Assembly: GCF_031583025.1 (NCBI RefSeq)
Contig: NZ_CP134062.1
Span: forward strand, 2,046,001-2,110,000
Origin: Mycobacterium sp. Z3061
Lineage (GTDB): Bacteria > Actinomycetota > Actinomycetes > Mycobacteriales > Mycobacteriaceae
Direction: 5' to 3'
Length of the DNA: 64,000 nt
The first letter of the stretch is position 1. The number at the start of each line of letters is the position of its first letter. The notes under the pieces are model-generated. The model ran no database searches and had not been told where the DNA came from. It worked only from the letters and a program-made list of their open reading frames with translations. This document shows, one piece after another, positions 18,142 to 29,973 of this stretch. The translations under genes and the position numbers were made by a program.

Positions 18142-19224
18142 TCAGTTGATCGGCGCGTTGATCCAACGCAGATCATTAACGATGCCCCGGGCGGCGATCA
18201 TTCCCTCACCGGTCTGCCAGATCTCGTCATTGACGATGAAGATCCGGTTGTCGCGGTTGGCGCCGAGCCGGCGCCAGGGGGCGCTGTCCAGGACAGTGGC
18301 CGCGCGGTCGGCGGCCGCGGGCCCGGCACACGACACATAGATGATGTCGGCGTCGGCGGCCGAGAAGTCGGGGTTTCTGGACAGGTCGGTGTCGGTGGTG
18401 CCGAACTCCAGGTAGGGCTTGTCGGTGAACCGCTGCGCCGCGGGACGGTCCACGCCGACGGCGCTCAACACGCTGGCGGGGAAGTTGTTGGACCCGTAGA
18501 CGCGCAGCGTGTTGGTGGTCAGCTGCACCACCGACACCTGGAAGTGGGGCGCATCGTGCTTGGTGCCGATATCGGTCGCGCGCTGCCGAAAGCCGTTGAT
18601 CAGCGCGTCGGCGGCGGCACCGCGCGAGGTAGCGGCGCCGACCCCGCGCAGATTGTCCTCCCAGGCCGCACCCGGGGCCGCGGTGAACACGGTAGGCGCG
18701 ATCGCGGCGAGTTGCGGATACAGCGCCGGTGTCAGCGCGACCGAGCCGAGGATCAGGTCCGGGTGGGCCGCCGCGACGGCCTTCAGGTCCGGGGCATTGC
18801 GCGGGCCGGCACCCGGCGCGTCGTGAATCACCTTGCCCAGGTAGGACGGCTGACTCGACGATCCGTCAGGCAGTGCCGCGGCGACGACCCGGGATTGCAG
18901 GCCGAGCGCGCACAGCGAGTCGAGCTGATCTCCGGAGAGGACCACGATGCGTTGGGGGTCGGCCGGCACCTGAACCTCGCCGGGTCCGGCCCCTGCCACA
19001 TTGCGGGCGGGACGCGGGGGACCGGGGTCCGGCGCGGCGGCATCCCGGGCGCACGACTCGTCGGGCTTGCGGTCGTTACCGAGCACCCCGGCACCGGCGA
19101 TCTGGGTGGTCGGCGTTACCAGTGACGACGTGGCCGCGGGTTTGTCCGAACCGCATGCCGATGTCAGGACCAGCGCGGCCGCCGCCACGGCGCTCAGACT
19201 GGTTCGGAAGCCGCCGGATTGCAC
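18142..19224 (-). CDS. fecB: FecB-like siderophore-binding lipoprotein
   Basis: A 360-aa lipoprotein. The signal peptide ends in the lipobox VLTSAC (Cys about residue 24). The rest is a class III periplasmic binding protein of the cobalamin/Fe3+-siderophore type: RIVVLSGDQLDSLCALGL and DLKAVAAAHPDLILGSVAL mark the two lobes. In mycobacteria the homolog Rv3044 is linked to envelope integrity and siderophore binding. It is transcribed away from ctaD; a 176-bp gap separates the starts. Confidence 0.92.
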   Translation of the reverse strand: MQSGGFRTSLSAVAAAALVLTSACGSDKPAATSSLVTPTTQIAGAGVLGNDRKPDESCARDAAAPDPGPPRPARNVAGAGPGEVQVPADPQRIVVLSGDQLDSLCALGLQSRVVAAALPDGSSSQPSYLGKVIHDAPGAGPRNAPDLKAVAAAHPDLILGSVALTPALYPQLAAIAPTVFTAAPGAAWEDNLRGVGAATSRGAAADALINGFRQRATDIGTKHDAPHFQVSVVQLTTNTLRVYGSNNFPASVLSAVGVDRPAAQRFTDKPYLEFGTTDTDLSRNPDFSAADADIIYVSCAGPAAADRAATVLDSAPWRRLGANRDNRIFIVNDEIWQTGEGMIAARGIVNDLRWINAPIN

Positions 19225-21146
<1,922 letters not shown>

Positions 21147-21149
21147 TGA

Positions 21150-22409
<1,260 letters not shown>

Positions 22410-22414
22410 AGCTG

Positions 22415-22476
22415 CGCGAGCAGACACAAACTCGCGTCGGAACACGCGTTCCCGTGCGATTTTGTGTCTGCTCGCG
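22415..22476. repeat. Long perfect hairpin at serB2/hyc junction
   Basis: The arms CGCGAGCAGACACAAA (22415-22430) and TTTGTGTCTGCTCGCG (22461-22476) are exact reverse complements over 16 bp. After one mismatch TCGC pairs with GCGA, and the loop holds a nested GGAAC/GTTCC pair, so nearly the whole element folds. It begins 5 bp after the serB2 stop. It may serve as a terminator; it may also be a dispersed intergenic repeat. No second copy was noticed in this window. Confidence 0.8.
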
Positions 22477-22502
22477 ATGTCGAGGAGACCAACGTCTGAT
22501 AA

Positions 22503-22528
22503 ATTCTTCAATTGTTAAATTGACGAAT
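22503..22528. promoter_or_regulatory. Operator-like inverted repeat of the ArsR regulator
   Basis: A 26-bp AT-rich inverted repeat: core TCAATT-GTTA-AATTGA (22508-22523) extends outward with ATTC on the left and GAAT on the right after one mismatched pair. It ends 15 bp before the ArsR start codon. ArsR-type proteins bind such 12-2-12-like repeats, and Rv0081 of M. tuberculosis binds its own promoter. Confidence 0.72.
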
Positions 22529-22543
22529 CCTTAGCGAGGGTCG

Positions 22544-22888
22544 GTGTCGGAGCCGCTGTACAAATTGAAGGCCGAGTTCTTCAAGACGCTGGGCCACCCG
22601 GCGCGGGTCCGCATCCTGGAGCTGCTGTCGGAACGCGACCACACGGTCGCCGAACTTCTCCCCGAGGTCGGCCTGGAGTCCTCGAACCTGTCCCAGCAGC
22701 TCGCGGTGCTGCGGCGGGCCGGGGTGGTGACGGCGCGCAAGGACGGCAACACGGTCATCTACTCGATCACCTCGCCGCTGATCGCCGAGCTGATGGCGGT
22801 GGCCCGACGAGTGCTGACCGGAATGCTGACCGGCCAGGTCGCCATGCTCGAGGATCTGCGCGCCGACGTCCCCACGGCTCGGCGGTAA
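22544..22888 (+). CDS. ArsR/SmtB-family regulator (Rv0081 type)
   Basis: A 114-aa winged-helix repressor. LGHPARVRILELLSERDHTV and the recognition helix ESSNLSQQLAVLRRAGVV are the ArsR hallmark. There is no CVC metal motif and no cysteine at all, so it is not a classical metal sensor. The GTG start lies 15 bp after the inverted-repeat operator. It leads the complex genes after 6 bp, as Rv0081 leads Rv0082-Rv0087. In M. tuberculosis Rv0081 is a hub of the hypoxia response, which suggests hypoxic control here too. Confidence 0.92.
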   Translation: MSEPLYKLKAEFFKTLGHPARVRILELLSERDHTVAELLPEVGLESSNLSQQLAVLRRAGVVTARKDGNTVIYSITSPLIAELMAVARRVLTGMLTGQVAMLEDLRADVPTARR

Positions 22889-22894
22889 GCGCCG

Positions 22895-23374
22895 ATGAGC
22901 TGGATCGGCAGGATATTGCGTCAGGGCCGGGTTGCCGAACCCGCGGGCGAGCGGCCCGCACCGGCCGTCGCGCCGCCGACCGGCGTGTCCGGCTCGTTGC
23001 AGGTGCGCCACGTCGACGCGGGTTCGTGCAACGGCTGTGAAGTGGAGATCTCCGGGGCATTCGGCCCGGTGTACGACGCAGAACGGTTCGGCGCCCGGCT
23101 GGTCGCATCGCCCCGGCATGCCGACGCGTTGTTGGTCACCGGCGTGGTGACCCGAAACATGGCGCAGCCGTTGCGCAATACCGTGGCAGCCACGCCGTTG
23201 CCCCGGGTGGTGATCGCCTGCGGGGACTGTGCGCTCAACCGCGGCGTGTTCGGTGACGCCTACGGGGTGGTCGGTGCGGTCGGTGACGTGATACCCGTCG
23301 ACGTCGAGATCCCCGGTTGCCCGCCGTCACCCGATCAGGTGGTGGCGGCCCTGAGATCGGTGACGGGCAGGTGA
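22895..23374 (+). CDS. NuoB/HycG-like Fe-S small subunit
   Basis: 159 aa, related to the 20-kDa subunit of complex I and the small subunit of group 4 hydrogenases. Four-iron cluster ligands are visible: C45 and C48 in GSCNGCEVE, C109 (or C112) in IACGDCALN and C142 in PGCPPSP. It would pass electrons to the interface with the large subunit. Its stop overlaps the start of the next gene by 4 bp. It corresponds to Rv0082. The proximal cluster is intact although the partner subunit has lost its Ni site. Confidence 0.9.
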   Translation: MSWIGRILRQGRVAEPAGERPAPAVAPPTGVSGSLQVRHVDAGSCNGCEVEISGAFGPVYDAERFGARLVASPRHADALLVTGVVTRNMAQPLRNTVAATPLPRVVIACGDCALNRGVFGDAYGVVGAVGDVIPVDVEIPGCPPSPDQVVAALRSVTGR

Positions 23375-25341
23375 CGGCGACCCTGGCGCCCGCGGCTGCA
23401 CCGGAGGACCTGCGCCGCAACGGTATTGGCGCAGCGTTGAGCGGGGTTGCGACCGCGGTGACCGGTATCGCAGGTGCGGGGCTGGGCGTCACGGCGGTAT
23501 TCGGTTCGTTGCCGACAGTGTGGCTGCCCTGGCTGCTGCCGCTGAGCGGTGTGGAACTCAGCGTCAACCGGTTGGGCGGGTTCTTCATGGCGTTGACCGG
23601 GGCGGTGGCCGTGGTCGTCGGCATTTACAGCATCGGATACCTGCACCGCGAGCGACTCGGCGTCGTCGCGCAGGTCACGCTGCCGACGTTCGTCGCTGCG
23701 ATGCTGCTGGTGCCCGCCGCCGGTTCGGTGAGCACCTTCCTGCTGGCCTGGGAACTGATGGCGGTCACCTCGTTGATCCTGCTGGCCTCTGGTCATGCCC
23801 GCGCCGAAGTACGTTCCGCCGCAGTCTATTACGCGGTGATGACGCAGCTGGGTTTCGCGGCGATACTGCTCGGTCTGATGGTGGCCGCCGCGGCGGCCGG
23901 CACCGACCGGTTCGCCGGCATCGCCGGTGTGCAAGCAGGGACGCGCAACGCGGTCTTCCTGTTGACTCTGCTGGGATTCGGCTCCAAAGCCGGCCTGCTG
24001 CCGTTGCATGCGTGGTTGCCGCGCGCTCATCCGGAAGCGCCGAGTCCGGTTTCGGCGTTGATGAGTGCCGCTATGGTCAACCTCGGCGTATACGGCATCA
24101 TCAGGATCGACCTGCAGTTGCTCGGACCGGGCCCCCGGTGGTGGGGAGTCACGTTGCTCGGCGTCGGGGCCGTCTCGGCCGTATACGGGGTTCTGCAGGC
24201 GTCGGTGGCCGCGGATCTCAAACGGCTGCTCGGCTATTCGACGATCGAGAACATGGGGCTGGTCATCCTGGCGCTGGGCGCCGCCACCCTGCTGTCGGCC
24301 TGCGGTGCGGTTGCGGCCGCAGTGATCGCGATGACGGCGGCGCTGCTGCACCTGGTCGCGCACGCCGCGTTCAAGAGCCTCGGGTTCATGGCCGCCGGTT
24401 CGGTGTTGGTGGCCACCGGTGAACGCGACCTCGACCGGATGGGTGGACTGGCCCGGCGGATGCCCTTCACGACAACGCTTTTCGGGATGGCCGCGCTCGG
24501 CGCGTCGGGGTTGCCACTGGGCGCGGGATTCGTCAGCGAATGGCTGTTGGTACAGTCGCTGATTCACGCACGGCCGGAACACGATTCGTTGCTCGGACTG
24601 GTGACACCGGTCGGCGTCGGCGCAGTGGCACTGACCACGGGGCTGGGTGTGGCAGCGATGGTCAAGGCATTTGGCACCGGCTTCCTGGCGCGAGCGCGCT
24701 CCGAGGGTGCCGAGTGGGCGCGCGAGGCGCCGGTCAGCATGATCATCGGCATGGCCGGGGCGGCCGTCGGCTGTGTCGTCCTGGCGGTGCTGCCATCGGT
24801 CGTCACCGCAGCCCTGCAATCGGTGCTGCACAGCGTGCCGGCCGCCCGCGACGCCGATCTCCGTGGACTCGGTATCGTGTTGCGGCTGCCCGGGATTCAC
24901 GGCTCTATGTCGCCCGCCCTGTTGGCTGCGGCACTGGCCGGCGCGGTGCTGGTCGTCGTGGCGCTGACCAGGTGGGGAGCACGGCACCGCCCCGAGCCGG
25001 TGACATCGCCGTTGTGGGCCTGTGGCGCAGACGGCCTGACGCCTCGGATGCAGTACACCGCAACATCATTCGCGCAACCGCTGCAGAGGGTTTTCGATGA
25101 CGTGCTGCGCCCCGATAGCGGTATCGAGGTGACGCACCTGGAGGAGACCCGCTACCACGTCGCGCGGATCGCATACCGCACCAACGTCTCCGACGCCGTC
25201 GAAGACCGGGTCTACGCGCCGGTGCTACGCACGGTCGCGAGGTGTGCACAGGCGGTCCGCCGGGCGCACAACGGAAGTGTGCACCTGTACCTGGCCTACG
25301 GCGTGCTCGGTGTGTTGATCGTTCTGGTGGTGGCGCGGTGA
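23371..25341 (+). CDS. HyfB/NuoL-like membrane antiporter subunit
   Basis: A 656-aa polytopic protein with about 15 hydrophobic helices and a Proton_antipo_M core. Channel residues appear in LLAWELMAVTSLIL (Glu in TM5) and SKAGLLPLHAWLPRAHPEAP (Lys and His in TM7-8); LLHLVAHAAFKSLGFMA carries the later His/Lys pair. It should move ions across the membrane. The GTG start at 23371 overlaps the previous stop. It corresponds to Rv0083 and pairs with a second antiporter-like subunit at 26964. Confidence 0.9.
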   Translation: MTATLAPAAAPEDLRRNGIGAALSGVATAVTGIAGAGLGVTAVFGSLPTVWLPWLLPLSGVELSVNRLGGFFMALTGAVAVVVGIYSIGYLHRERLGVVAQVTLPTFVAAMLLVPAAGSVSTFLLAWELMAVTSLILLASGHARAEVRSAAVYYAVMTQLGFAAILLGLMVAAAAAGTDRFAGIAGVQAGTRNAVFLLTLLGFGSKAGLLPLHAWLPRAHPEAPSPVSALMSAAMVNLGVYGIIRIDLQLLGPGPRWWGVTLLGVGAVSAVYGVLQASVAADLKRLLGYSTIENMGLVILALGAATLLSACGAVAAAVIAMTAALLHLVAHAAFKSLGFMAAGSVLVATGERDLDRMGGLARRMPFTTTLFGMAALGASGLPLGAGFVSEWLLVQSLIHARPEHDSLLGLVTPVGVGAVALTTGLGVAAMVKAFGTGFLARARSEGAEWAREAPVSMIIGMAGAAVGCVVLAVLPSVVTAALQSVLHSVPAARDADLRGLGIVLRLPGIHGSMSPALLAAALAGAVLVVVALTRWGARHRPEPVTSPLWACGADGLTPRMQYTATSFAQPLQRVFDDVLRPDSGIEVTHLEETRYHVARIAYRTNVSDAVEDRVYAPVLRTVARCAQAVRRAHNGSVHLYLAYGVLGVLIVLVVAR

Positions 25342-26297
25342 ACGTCATGTCAGCGGTTGCCGGTGCGGCCCAGATCGGCGGGGTCATGGTGGGCGCACCG
25401 CTGATACTGGGGTTGATGCGCCAGGTCCGGGCCCGCTCGGAGGGGCGGTGCGGCGCGGGCGTTCTGCAGCCGTGGCGCGATCTGCGCAAGCAGCTGCGCA
25501 AGCAGCAGGTCAAGCCGTCGGGCACCACGCTGGTCTTCGCGGCCGCGCCGGTTCTGCTCGCGGCCACCACTTTGCTGATCGCCGCGATCGTGCCACTGGT
25601 GGCAACCGGCTCACCGCTGGACCCCGTCGCCGACCTGTTCGCTGTGGTGGGTCTGCTCTTCCTGGGAACGGTGGCCCTGACGTTGGCGGGCATAGACACC
25701 GGCACGTCCTTCGGTGGCATGGGCGCCAGCCGCGAGATCACCATTGCCGCGCTGGTGGAGCCGACGATTCTGCTCGCCGTCTTTGCGTTGTCCATTCCCG
25801 CCCGCTCGGCCAACTTGGGCGCGATCGTCGGGTTCACCCTGGCCAACCCGGGCGAGGTGGTGTCGCTGGCGGGAATCCTGGCTTTCGTCGCGCTGGTGAT
25901 CGTCGTCATCGCCGAAACCGGGCGCTTGCCGGTGGACAATCCCGCCACGCACCTGGAATTGACCATGGTGCACGAGGCGATGGTGCTCGAGTATGCCGGG
26001 CCCAGGCTGGCACTCGTCGAGTGGGCGAGCGCGATGCGCCTGACGGTGCTTTTGGCGTTGCTGGCGAATCTGTTCCTGCCGTGGGGGATTGCCGGCGATC
26101 AGCCCACCGCGCTCGGCGTCGGCATCGGCATAATCGCCATCAGCATCAAAGTCGCCCTTGCCGCCGTCGTTCTGGCCGGCGCTGAGGTGTTCATCGCCAA
26201 GTTGCGGCTCTTCCGCGTGCCGGAGTTGCTGGCCGGGTCTTTTCTGCTTGCTCTGCTCGCGGTGAGCTCGGCGAACTTCTTTGCGGCGCAGGGGTGA
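25338..26297 (+). CDS. hycD: HycD/NuoH-like membrane subunit
   Basis: A 319-aa membrane protein with about eight helices that links the Fe-S arm to the antiporter modules. [30 protein letters not shown] is the NuoH/HycD signature, keeping the acidic residues of the coupling funnel (E in AETGR, E in LELT, HEA). The GTG start overlaps the previous stop by 4 bp; an ATG three codons later is an alternative. It corresponds to Rv0084 (hycD). Confidence 0.9.
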   Translation: MNVMSAVAGAAQIGGVMVGAPLILGLMRQVRARSEGRCGAGVLQPWRDLRKQLRKQQVKPSGTTLVFAAAPVLLAATTLLIAAIVPLVATGSPLDPVADLFAVVGLLFLGTVALTLAGIDTGTSFGGMGASREITIAALVEPTILLAVFALSIPARSANLGAIVGFTLANPGEVVSLAGILAFVALVIVVIAETGRLPVDNPATHLELTMVHEAMVLEYAGPRLALVEWASAMRLTVLLALLANLFLPWGIAGDQPTALGVGIGIIAISIKVALAAVVLAGAEVFIAKLRLFRVPELLAGSFLLALLAVSSANFFAAQG

Positions 26298-26301
26298 TGC
26301 G

Positions 26302-26964
26302 ATGAGCGATCTCGACTATTCCGGCGTGCTGGATCTGGCACCAGGGGGACTGGTGCTGACCGCGGTGCTGATCGTGTGGCGCCGCGACCTGCGTTCGATC
26401 GCGCGGTTGCTGGCGCTGCAGGGCGTGGCCCTGGCCGCGATCCCGGTCATTCTCGGTGTGCACGGCCGGGATTGGGAGCTGGTCGGCGTGGGGGCGGCCC
26501 TGTTCGTGCTGCGCGGCGTGGTGCTGCCCGGGCTGCTCGCGCATGCGCTGGGTGCCGAGGAGCGCCAACAGCGCGAGGCCACACCGTTGGTCAACACCAC
26601 CGCATCGCTGCTGATCGCCGCGGCGCTCACGGTGGTCGCCCTGGCGGTCACCCGCCCGGTGGTCGACCTGGATCCCGGCGCCGCCGTCAGTGTGGTCCCC
26701 GCGGGGCTGGCGGTGGTGTTGATCGCGATGTTCGTGATGGTCACTCGGCGCCACGCCATTTCCCAGGCCGCGGGTTTTCTGATGTTGGACAACGGGATTG
26801 CGGCCACCGCCTTCCTGTTGACGGCGGGGGTGCCACTGATCGTCGAACTCGGCGCGTCGCTGGATGTTCTGTTCGCCCTGATCGTGCTGGGGGTGCTGAC
26901 CGGCCGACTGCGGCGCATGCTCGGCGGCGCCGACCTGGACCGGCTGCAGAGATTGCGGGATTGA
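26302..26964 (+). CDS. hycP: HyfE/NuoK-like membrane subunit
   Basis: A 220-aa protein with about six or seven helices. The HyfE class corresponds to NuoK with extra helices; the [30 protein letters not shown] region carries the membrane Glu and Asp residues of that family. ATG at 26302 follows the hycD stop by 4 bp, and the stop overlaps the next start (TGATG). It corresponds to Rv0085 (hycP). Confidence 0.85.
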   Translation: MSDLDYSGVLDLAPGGLVLTAVLIVWRRDLRSIARLLALQGVALAAIPVILGVHGRDWELVGVGAALFVLRGVVLPGLLAHALGAEERQQREATPLVNTTASLLIAAALTVVALAVTRPVVDLDPGAAVSVVPAGLAVVLIAMFVMVTRRHAISQAAGFLMLDNGIAATAFLLTAGVPLIVELGASLDVLFALIVLGVLTGRLRRMLGGADLDRLQRLRD

Positions 26965-28445
26965 TGACGGGATCGATCACAGCGGGCCTGATTCTGGCGC
27001 CGATACTGGCGCCGGCGCTAGCCGCCATCGTCGCGTTGGCCGGTGGGTGGCGACGCTGGACCACGGCGCTCACCGTGGTGTCCGCGTTGGTTGTGCTGGG
27101 ATCCGCAGCGGCACTGGGCATTACGACCGGTGCCCGGCCGCGGCTGGCGCTGGGCGGGGTGTTGCGCACCGACGCGCTCTCGGTCACGATGCTGATCGTC
27201 ATCGGCCTCGTCGGCACCCTGGCGACCTGGGCGAGCATCGGCTACATCGACGCCGAACTGGCTCACGGCCACACCGATCGGCGCGACGCCCGCCTGTACG
27301 GCGCCCTGACTCCGGCGTTCCTGGCGGCGATGGCGGTCGCGGTGTCGGCCAACAACATCGGGGTGATCTGGGTGGCCGTCGAAGCAACCACAGTGATCAC
27401 GGCGTTCCTGGTTGGCCACCGTCGCACCGCCACCGCGCTGGAAGCCACCTGGAAGTACGTGGTGATCTGTTCGGTCGGCATCGCCGTCGCGTTCCTGGGC
27501 ACGGTCTTGTTGTACTTCGCCGCGCGTCATGCCGGCGCCGACGGGGCGAGCGCGCTGAACCTCGATGTCCTCGGCTCCCGCGCCGCACATCTGGACCCGG
27601 CAGTCACCCGGCTCGCCGGCGGGCTGTTGCTGATCGGGTACGGCGCGAAGGTCGGACTGGTTCCGTTCCACGGGTGGCTGGCCGATGCGCACAGCCAGGC
27701 GCCGGCGCCGGTTTCGGCGCTGATGAGCGGAGTGCTGCTCTCCGTTGCCTTCTCGGTGCTGATCCGGCTGCGGACGATCATCGACGCCGCCGTGGGGCCG
27801 GGCTTTCTGCGGGCCGGACTGCTGACGGTGGGACTTGCCACCGTATTGATCGCCGCGCTATTGCTGACTGTCGCAACCGATCTCAAGCGGATGCTGGCCT
27901 ACTCATCAATGGAGAACATGGGACTGATCGCGGTGGCGGCGGCCGCGGGCACCAAGCTGGCGATCGCGGCGCTGCTGTTGCACGTGCTGGCGCACGGCGT
28001 CGGTAAGACGGTGCTGTTCCTGGCCGGTGGGCAGTTGCAGGCCGCGCACGGCTCGACGGTGATCGACGACATCAGCGCCGTGCTGTCCCGCTCGCGCTTG
28101 ATAGGCGTGTCATTCGCCGCCGGAGTTGTTGTCCTGCTTGGCTTGCCGCCGTTCGCCATGTTCGCCAGCGAAATCTCGATCGCGCGGTCGCTGGCGGACG
28201 CCCGGTTGTCCTGGGTGCTCGGCACCGCACTGCTGCTGATGGTCGTGGCGTTCGCGGCCCTGGTCAGCAACTCCCGGCGCATCCTGCTCGGAACGCCGGA
28301 CGAGCATGCGCCGCCCATTGCGGTACCCACCACGGTGGCAGGTGCTCTGGTGTGTGGCGTGGTGGCGTCGCTGGTGCTGGGTGTGACGGCGGGTCCGTTG
28401 ACGGCATTGTTCAGTGCGGCCGCCGGCCAGTTCGGAGCCGGGTGA
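26964..28445 (+). CDS. hycQ: HyfF/NuoN-like membrane antiporter subunit
   Basis: A 493-aa polytopic antiporter-like subunit with about 13 helices. Key channel features: WVAVEATTVITAFLVGH (TM5 Glu), GYGAKVGLVPFHGWLADAHSQAPAPVSALMSG (TM7-8 Lys and His) and LLHVLAHGVGKTVLFLAGG (later His and Lys). It is a second ion-moving module of the complex and overlaps both neighbours by one base. It corresponds to Rv0086 (hycQ). It is paralogous in layout to the 23371 subunit. Confidence 0.9.
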   Translation: MTGSITAGLILAPILAPALAAIVALAGGWRRWTTALTVVSALVVLGSAAALGITTGARPRLALGGVLRTDALSVTMLIVIGLVGTLATWASIGYIDAELAHGHTDRRDARLYGALTPAFLAAMAVAVSANNIGVIWVAVEATTVITAFLVGHRRTATALEATWKYVVICSVGIAVAFLGTVLLYFAARHAGADGASALNLDVLGSRAAHLDPAVTRLAGGLLLIGYGAKVGLVPFHGWLADAHSQAPAPVSALMSGVLLSVAFSVLIRLRTIIDAAVGPGFLRAGLLTVGLATVLIAALLLTVATDLKRMLAYSSMENMGLIAVAAAAGTKLAIAALLLHVLAHGVGKTVLFLAGGQLQAAHGSTVIDDISAVLSRSRLIGVSFAAGVVVLLGLPPFAMFASEISIARSLADARLSWVLGTALLLMVVAFAALVSNSRRILLGTPDEHAPPIAVPTTVAGALVCGVVASLVLGVTAGPLTALFSAAAGQFGAG

Positions 28446-29902
28446 TGGAGCGGCGTGAGGTCACCGGCGATGAACTCGCCCACGCGGTAGGGGAGTTGCT
28501 GGACAATGGGTTTCGTTTGGCGTTGGTGGCCGCTCACGATGACGGCCATGCGGTCCGGATCGTGTATCTGCTCCTGGCCGGCGCGCCGGACCGCCGCGTC
28601 GAGCTCACCCTGACGACCGACGCAACCAGCCCGTCGGTGCCGTCGCTGGGTCATCTGTCGATTCCCGCGGGCCGCTTCGAGCGGGAGATGATGGACCTCT
28701 ACGGGGTGACGCCGGTCGGCCATCCGCAGCCGCGGCGGTTGGTCAGCCACGCGCACTGGCCGCAGGACTGGCATCCGATGCGGCATGATGCCGGGCGGCC
28801 GCCGGAATTCGCTACGGTCGGCGCATTTCCGTTCGTGACCGTCGACGGCACCGGGGTCTACGAGATCCCGGTCGGACCGGTGCATGCCGGTCTGATCGAG
28901 CCCGGACACTTCCGGTTCTCGGTGATCGGTGAATCGGTGCTGCGGCTCAAGGCGCGACTGTGGTTCGTGCACAGGGGAATTGAAAAGCTCTTCGAAGGCC
29001 GGGCGGTCGCGGACGGCGTCGAGTTGGCCGAGCGGATAAGCGGCGACAGCGCCGCGGCTCACGCTCTTGCGTACTGCCTGGCCGTGGAGGACGCGCTCGG
29101 CGTCGAAGTACCAGAACCGGTGCACCGGTTGCGGGCCCTGCTGGTCGAACTCGAACGGCTCTACAACCACGCCACCGACCTGGGTGCACTCGCTAACGAT
29201 GTCGGCTTCGCACTGGCCAACGCGCATGCTCAGCGTGTCCGCGAGTCGGTGCTGCGGATCAATCGTCGCGTCACCGGACACCGTCTGCTGCGTGGCGGGA
29301 TCCAGCCGGGAGGCGTTGTGCTCCAACAGCTCCCGGATCCCGCGGAATTGCGGGTGCTGGCCGCTGAGATTGCGGAGATCAGCGAGCTGACACTGGGCAA
29401 CCCGGTGATCTACGACCGGTTCGCCGAGACCGCGGTGCTGCGTCGCGACGACGCCCGCGCCCTCGGTTGCCTGGGCTACGTCGCCCGCGCCAGCGGCATC
29501 AGCACCGACGCCCGCCGCGACCACCCGACCACCGACCTGCCGATCTCGACCGTGCAGGGCGGCGAAGGCGACGTGCTGGCCCGCTACACGATGCGGCGCG
29601 ACGAGTTCGCCGCATCCACCGAGCTGATCGCGGCGTTGATCGAACCGCACAGTGGCCCGCTGGAATATCGCGCACCGGTGCCCACGGCCGGGACCTCCGG
29701 AGTGGGGATCGTGGAAGGGTGGCGAGGCACCGTGGTCCACCGGGTCGAGGTGGACGCCGGGTTCGTCACGCGATGCAAGGTGGTCGACCCGTCGTGGTTC
29801 AACTGGCCCGCCCTGCCCGTCGCGATGGCGGACACGATCGTGCCGGACTTCCCGCTGGCCAACAAGAGCTTCAACCTCTCCTACGCCGGCAACGACCTCT
29901 AG
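28445..29902 (+). CDS. hycE: HycE-like large subunit lacking Ni-Fe site ligands
   Basis: 485 aa. Residues about 10-115 resemble NuoC (GRFEREMMDLYGVTPVGHPQ) and the rest NuoD/HycE (HRGIEKLFEGRAVADGVELAERISGD). The two CxxC motifs that bind Ni-Fe in hydrogenases are replaced: SGDS at 199-202 where HycE has CGIC, and DPSWFNW at 448-454 where it has DPCxxC. A true H2 site is therefore not possible as read. This fits energy-converting hydrogenase-related complexes. It corresponds to Rv0087 and is last in the run; the ABC gene starts 72 bp later. Confidence 0.9.
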   Translation: MERREVTGDELAHAVGELLDNGFRLALVAAHDDGHAVRIVYLLLAGAPDRRVELTLTTDATSPSVPSLGHLSIPAGRFEREMMDLYGVTPVGHPQPRRLVSHAHWPQDWHPMRHDAGRPPEFATVGAFPFVTVDGTGVYEIPVGPVHAGLIEPGHFRFSVIGESVLRLKARLWFVHRGIEKLFEGRAVADGVELAERISGDSAAAHALAYCLAVEDALGVEVPEPVHRLRALLVELERLYNHATDLGALANDVGFALANAHAQRVRESVLRINRRVTGHRLLRGGIQPGGVVLQQLPDPAELRVLAAEIAEISELTLGNPVIYDRFAETAVLRRDDARALGCLGYVARASGISTDARRDHPTTDLPISTVQGGEGDVLARYTMRRDEFAASTELIAALIEPHSGPLEYRAPVPTAGTSGVGIVEGWRGTVVHRVEVDAGFVTRCKVVDPSWFNWPALPVAMADTIVPDFPLANKSFNLSYAGNDL

Positions 29903-29973
29903 CCCCGCGACGGTCCCGCGAGGTAACGCGACCCGGCAGTGAAAGCGGGCACGCGGTACGGCACGATGGGCGG

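Noticed and set aside
23335-24987. 550-codon minus-strand frame
   Set aside because: Antisense to the HyfB-like gene, with shadow composition.
27899-29740. 613-codon open frame on the minus strand
   Set aside because: Lies antisense to hycQ/hycE; its protein is low-complexity His/Arg/Gln-rich with no domain, a GC-rich shadow.
28445-29902. Functional NiFe hydrogenase
   Set aside because: Both CxxC motifs are missing, and no maturation genes (hypABCDEF) are in the window.
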